From: Gammaproteobacteria bacterium UBA2168
GTDB taxonomy: Bacteria > Pseudomonadota > Gammaproteobacteria > Pseudomonadales > Azotimanducaceae
DNA length: 11,148 nucleotides
Assembly: GCA_002327525.1 (NCBI GenBank)
Contig: DCWG01000030.1
Coordinates: 1-11,148, forward strand
Direction: 5' to 3'
In this document: positions 9,152 to 11,148 of the stretch, one piece after another
How the letters are laid out: each line of letters starts with the position of its first letter
Numbering within the stretch: position 1 is the first letter of the stretch
The notes under the pieces: generated by a model
Databases searched by the model: none
What the model was told of the DNA's origin: nothing
The model's input: only the letters and a program-made list of their open reading frames with translations
Position numbers and translations under genes: made by a program

Positions 9152-11148
9152 GTGTCGTTCGTAATCCTCAACCGCGCCCACATCCGATCGCTAGAGGAAG
9201 CACGGATCGTCACGCCCAACGAACGGCTCGCGAGGGAGGCTCTCCACGCCTACAACGAATATCAGCGTCTGCGGTCCGTCACCGCGTGGCCGCGCCCGAA
9301 CATAGGCAGCCTCGATCACTACCTGCGCGAGCTGCATACCCAGGCCAGCGCCGCCAATCCCGGGGAGCCCCAGCTGCTGAGCACAGACCAGGAACTCACC
9401 CTGTGGCTGGAAACGGCGGATGACGATCATACCGCCCTCGCGGGACTCGCCGTGGATGCCTGGAGAACCCTGCACGACTACGAGATCGATCCGGCTCACG
9501 AAGGTCTGGCGCGCACAGCCAACGGCCGGCTATGTCAGCGCTGGATGTCCCGTTTCCGCGACGCACTTGCGGCGCGGGGAGCAATTACTCAGGCACAACT
9601 CAGTGCGTGGGCTGAACATGCGCTACACAATACCAATCTGAATGTGGGCAGCTGGGTCAGTCTCTGGTCCTTCGATCGGCTCACACCCGCGCTCAGCAGC
9701 CTCATTGCAAGGCTCGACACGCTCGGGTGCGATGTGACGCGACTCGATAGCAGCCGCCGAACACCTCGTGCAAGCTACCGCCTGGGCTTCCCGGGTACTC
9801 ACGACGAGATTTCGTCCGCCGCCCTCTGGTCACGGCGTCTGCTCGAACGCTCACCGGAGGCATGCGTGGGTGTCGTGTTTCCCTATCTGACCCAGCGACG
9901 CACAGCCATCGAGAGTGCTTTTTGCAACGTCTTCCGTGATGCACCACACGCCTACGATGTGTCGGGGGGAGCACCGTTGCACAGCCAGCCAGTGTGGCGC
10001 TGCGCCGAAGCGCTCCTGCAATTCTGCTGGGATCACATCGATCATGCTGATCTGGTGCATCTGACAAGCTCACCCTATCTGGCCCTGGTGCCTGAACTTC
10101 CCGAGGGCGTACCCCCCACCCAATACGCGTTGGCCGACGAGGGTCCGGCAAGCCCGCTGCGCAACCGATTAAACCCCCTGGTGCAGCATGCGGAGGCCAC
10201 ATTGCCGGAGTGGTTCAGGCGATTCCGGATCTTGCTCCGCGCTGCCGGCTGGAACGGCCGCGGCGCTGGCAGCATTCAATATCAGGCTCACCAGCGCCTA
10301 CTCACCTGCCTGGCCTCGCCCGCCCCTGCTGCACGAGCTTCGCGAGTACTCGGTTTCACAGCGGCGCTGACCCGGCTGCGCACGCTGATGGCATCCACAC
10401 CCTTCGCACCGCACCGCGCCCATGCTCCCGTTCTCGCACTGGGTTATCTCGAAACCACCGGATTGCACTTCACTCATCTGTGGGTGGCCGGCCTCACCGA
10501 CACCGCATGGCCTCGCGCACCGTCGCCCAATCCCTTGCTTCCTCTCCTGTTGCAGCGAGAGCACGGCGTACCCCGTGTCGACCACGACACGGAAGCTGAG
10601 TTCGCAGCGCGGCATTTCCAGCACTGGCGCGAATCGGCCTCGACCCTCGTGTTCAGCCACGCCCGTGACGACGGCGAAGACCAGCATCGCGCGAGTGCGT
10701 TCATCGGCGACATCGAGACGACGCAGGCGACACGCATCATTCGTGACTATCTCCCTAAGGGTCGCGCGTGGCACGGCTTGCAACCGGTGCAGCTGGATTC
10801 CATCACCGATACTCACGGTACGCCCCGCGATCCTGCCGAAGTACGCGGCGGCACCACGTTGCTCCGCAATCAGGGTCTGTGTCCATTTCGCGCGTGGGCC
10901 GTGCACACACTCGGCCTCGAGAGCCCTGAGGCACCGATGGACTATCCCGATGCACGCATGCGGGGCACCCTGGTGCATACAGCGCTCGACGCACTCTATT
11001 CCCCATGGGTGCCAGAGCGCCCTCCGACATCGGATGTTCCACGAGCCGTGGACGAGGCGCTCTCCATTCATGCCGCCGATCTGCCGGAAGAGTTTCTCAC
11101 AGCCGAGAGGATGCGTATCACCGAGGTACTGCAGATGTGGCTCGAGTA
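9152..11148 (+). CDS. AddB/RecB-like PD-(D/E)XK repair nuclease (TIGR03623-type), 5' part
   Basis: A reading frame open from 9116 to the right edge gives about 665 residues without a stop; the 3' end lies outside. It matches, from memory, the family of 'probable DNA repair proteins' resembling AddB: a decayed helicase-like N-terminal region and a RecB-type nuclease at the C terminus. Visible landmarks are IVTPNERLAR near residue 20-30, LALGYLETTGLHFTHLWVAGL around 430-450 and PNPLLP after it. RGGTTLLRNQGLCPFRAW follows, with Cys577 as probable first ligand of an AddB-like iron-sulfur staple, then RGTLVHTALDALY at 604-616, the start of the nuclease fold with His609. The catalytic Asp, Glu and Lys would lie past the edge. 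No ATG is available. GTG 9152 fits the family's N terminus and GTG 9134 is an alternative; neither has a good ribosome-binding site. The partner is usually an AddA/UvrD-like helicase, which would be expected downstream. Confidence 0.85.
   Translation, partial: MSFVILNRAHIRSLEEARIVTPNERLAREALHAYNEYQRLRSVTAWPRPNIGSLDHYLRELHTQASAANPGEPQLLSTDQELTLWLETADDDHTALAGLAVDAWRTLHDYEIDPAHEGLARTANGRLCQRWMSRFRDALAARGAITQAQLSAWAEHALHNTNLNVGSWVSLWSFDRLTPALSSLIARLDTLGCDVTRLDSSRRTPRASYRLGFPGTHDEISSAALWSRRLLERSPEACVGVVFPYLTQRRTAIESAFCNVFRDAPHAYDVSGGAPLHSQPVWRCAEALLQFCWDHIDHADLVHLTSSPYLALVPELPEGVPPTQYALADEGPASPLRNRLNPLVQHAEATLPEWFRRFRILLRAAGWNGRGAGSIQYQAHQRLLTCLASPAPAARASRVLGFTAALTRLRTLMASTPFAPHRAHAPVLALGYLETTGLHFTHLWVAGLTDTAWPRAPSPNPLLPLLLQREHGVPRVDHDTEAEFAARHFQHWRESASTLVFSHARDDGEDQHRASAFIGDIETTQATRIIRDYLPKGRAWHGLQPVQLDSITDTHGTPRDPAEVRGGTTLLRNQGLCPFRAWAVHTLGLESPEAPMDYPDARMRGTLVHTALDALYSPWVPERPPTSDVPRAVDEALSIHAADLPEEFLTAERMRITEVLQMWLE

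Noticed and set aside
10298..11071. Minus-strand 257-codon open frame
   Set aside because: It is antisense to the AddB-like nuclease frame, which carries clear family motifs across the same stretch; the antisense product resembles nothing.

Overview
The window reads as the chromosome of a high-GC gammaproteobacterium. The evidence is the close match of PurB, CysB and RimO to their enteric counterparts, a ThrH-type HAD phosphatase, a PF06189 5'-nucleotidase, and an AddB-like nuclease of a type I know mainly from gammaproteobacteria. CysH carries four iron-sulfur cysteines, so it is of the APS type rather than the enteric PAPS type. This points away from Enterobacterales and fits purple-sulfur/Chromatiales-like or pseudomonad-like lineages. 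The placement is inference from protein similarity recalled from memory; no search was run.

Layout, left to right. The 3' part of purB (+) enters from the left edge and overlaps by ATGA a GNAT acetyltransferase that carries a second, PLD-like domain. Convergent to it is thrH (-). A divergent intergenic region then leads into an assimilatory sulfur block: APS reductase cysH (+) and, 5 nt later, a small thioredoxin-fold CxxC protein (+). The latter collides tail to tail, with an 8-nt overlap, with cysB (-), the LysR regulator of cysteine biosynthesis. Upstream of cysB on the same strand lie a cytosolic-type 5'-nucleotidase and a DUF465/YdcH-like small coiled-coil protein separated by 1 nt.

Divergent from these is a membrane-anchored J-domain protein (+). 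It is followed by a roughly 200-nt stretch with two small dyads and then a 71-residue hypothetical ORF (+). Convergent to that is a minus-strand run of rimO, a 40-residue single-pass membrane protein and a TerB-like protein. Divergent from rimO, the last 2 kb are the 5' part of an AddB/RecB-like PD-(D/E)XK repair nuclease (+) that runs off the right edge before its catalytic residues.

The functional theme that holds together is sulfate assimilation: CysH reduces APS to sulfite, the CxxC protein is a plausible electron donor, and CysB is the pathway regulator next to its likely target. The rest is housekeeping: purines, amino acids, ribosomal protein modification, nucleotide turnover and DNA repair. 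I see no tRNA, rRNA, CRISPR array, insertion sequence or phage genes, and no strong evidence for a wholly new system. The items most worth a second look are the 40-residue membrane protein in the rimO-terB run, the CysH-linked CxxC protein, the possibly leaderless 71-residue ORF, and the GNAT-PLD fusion.
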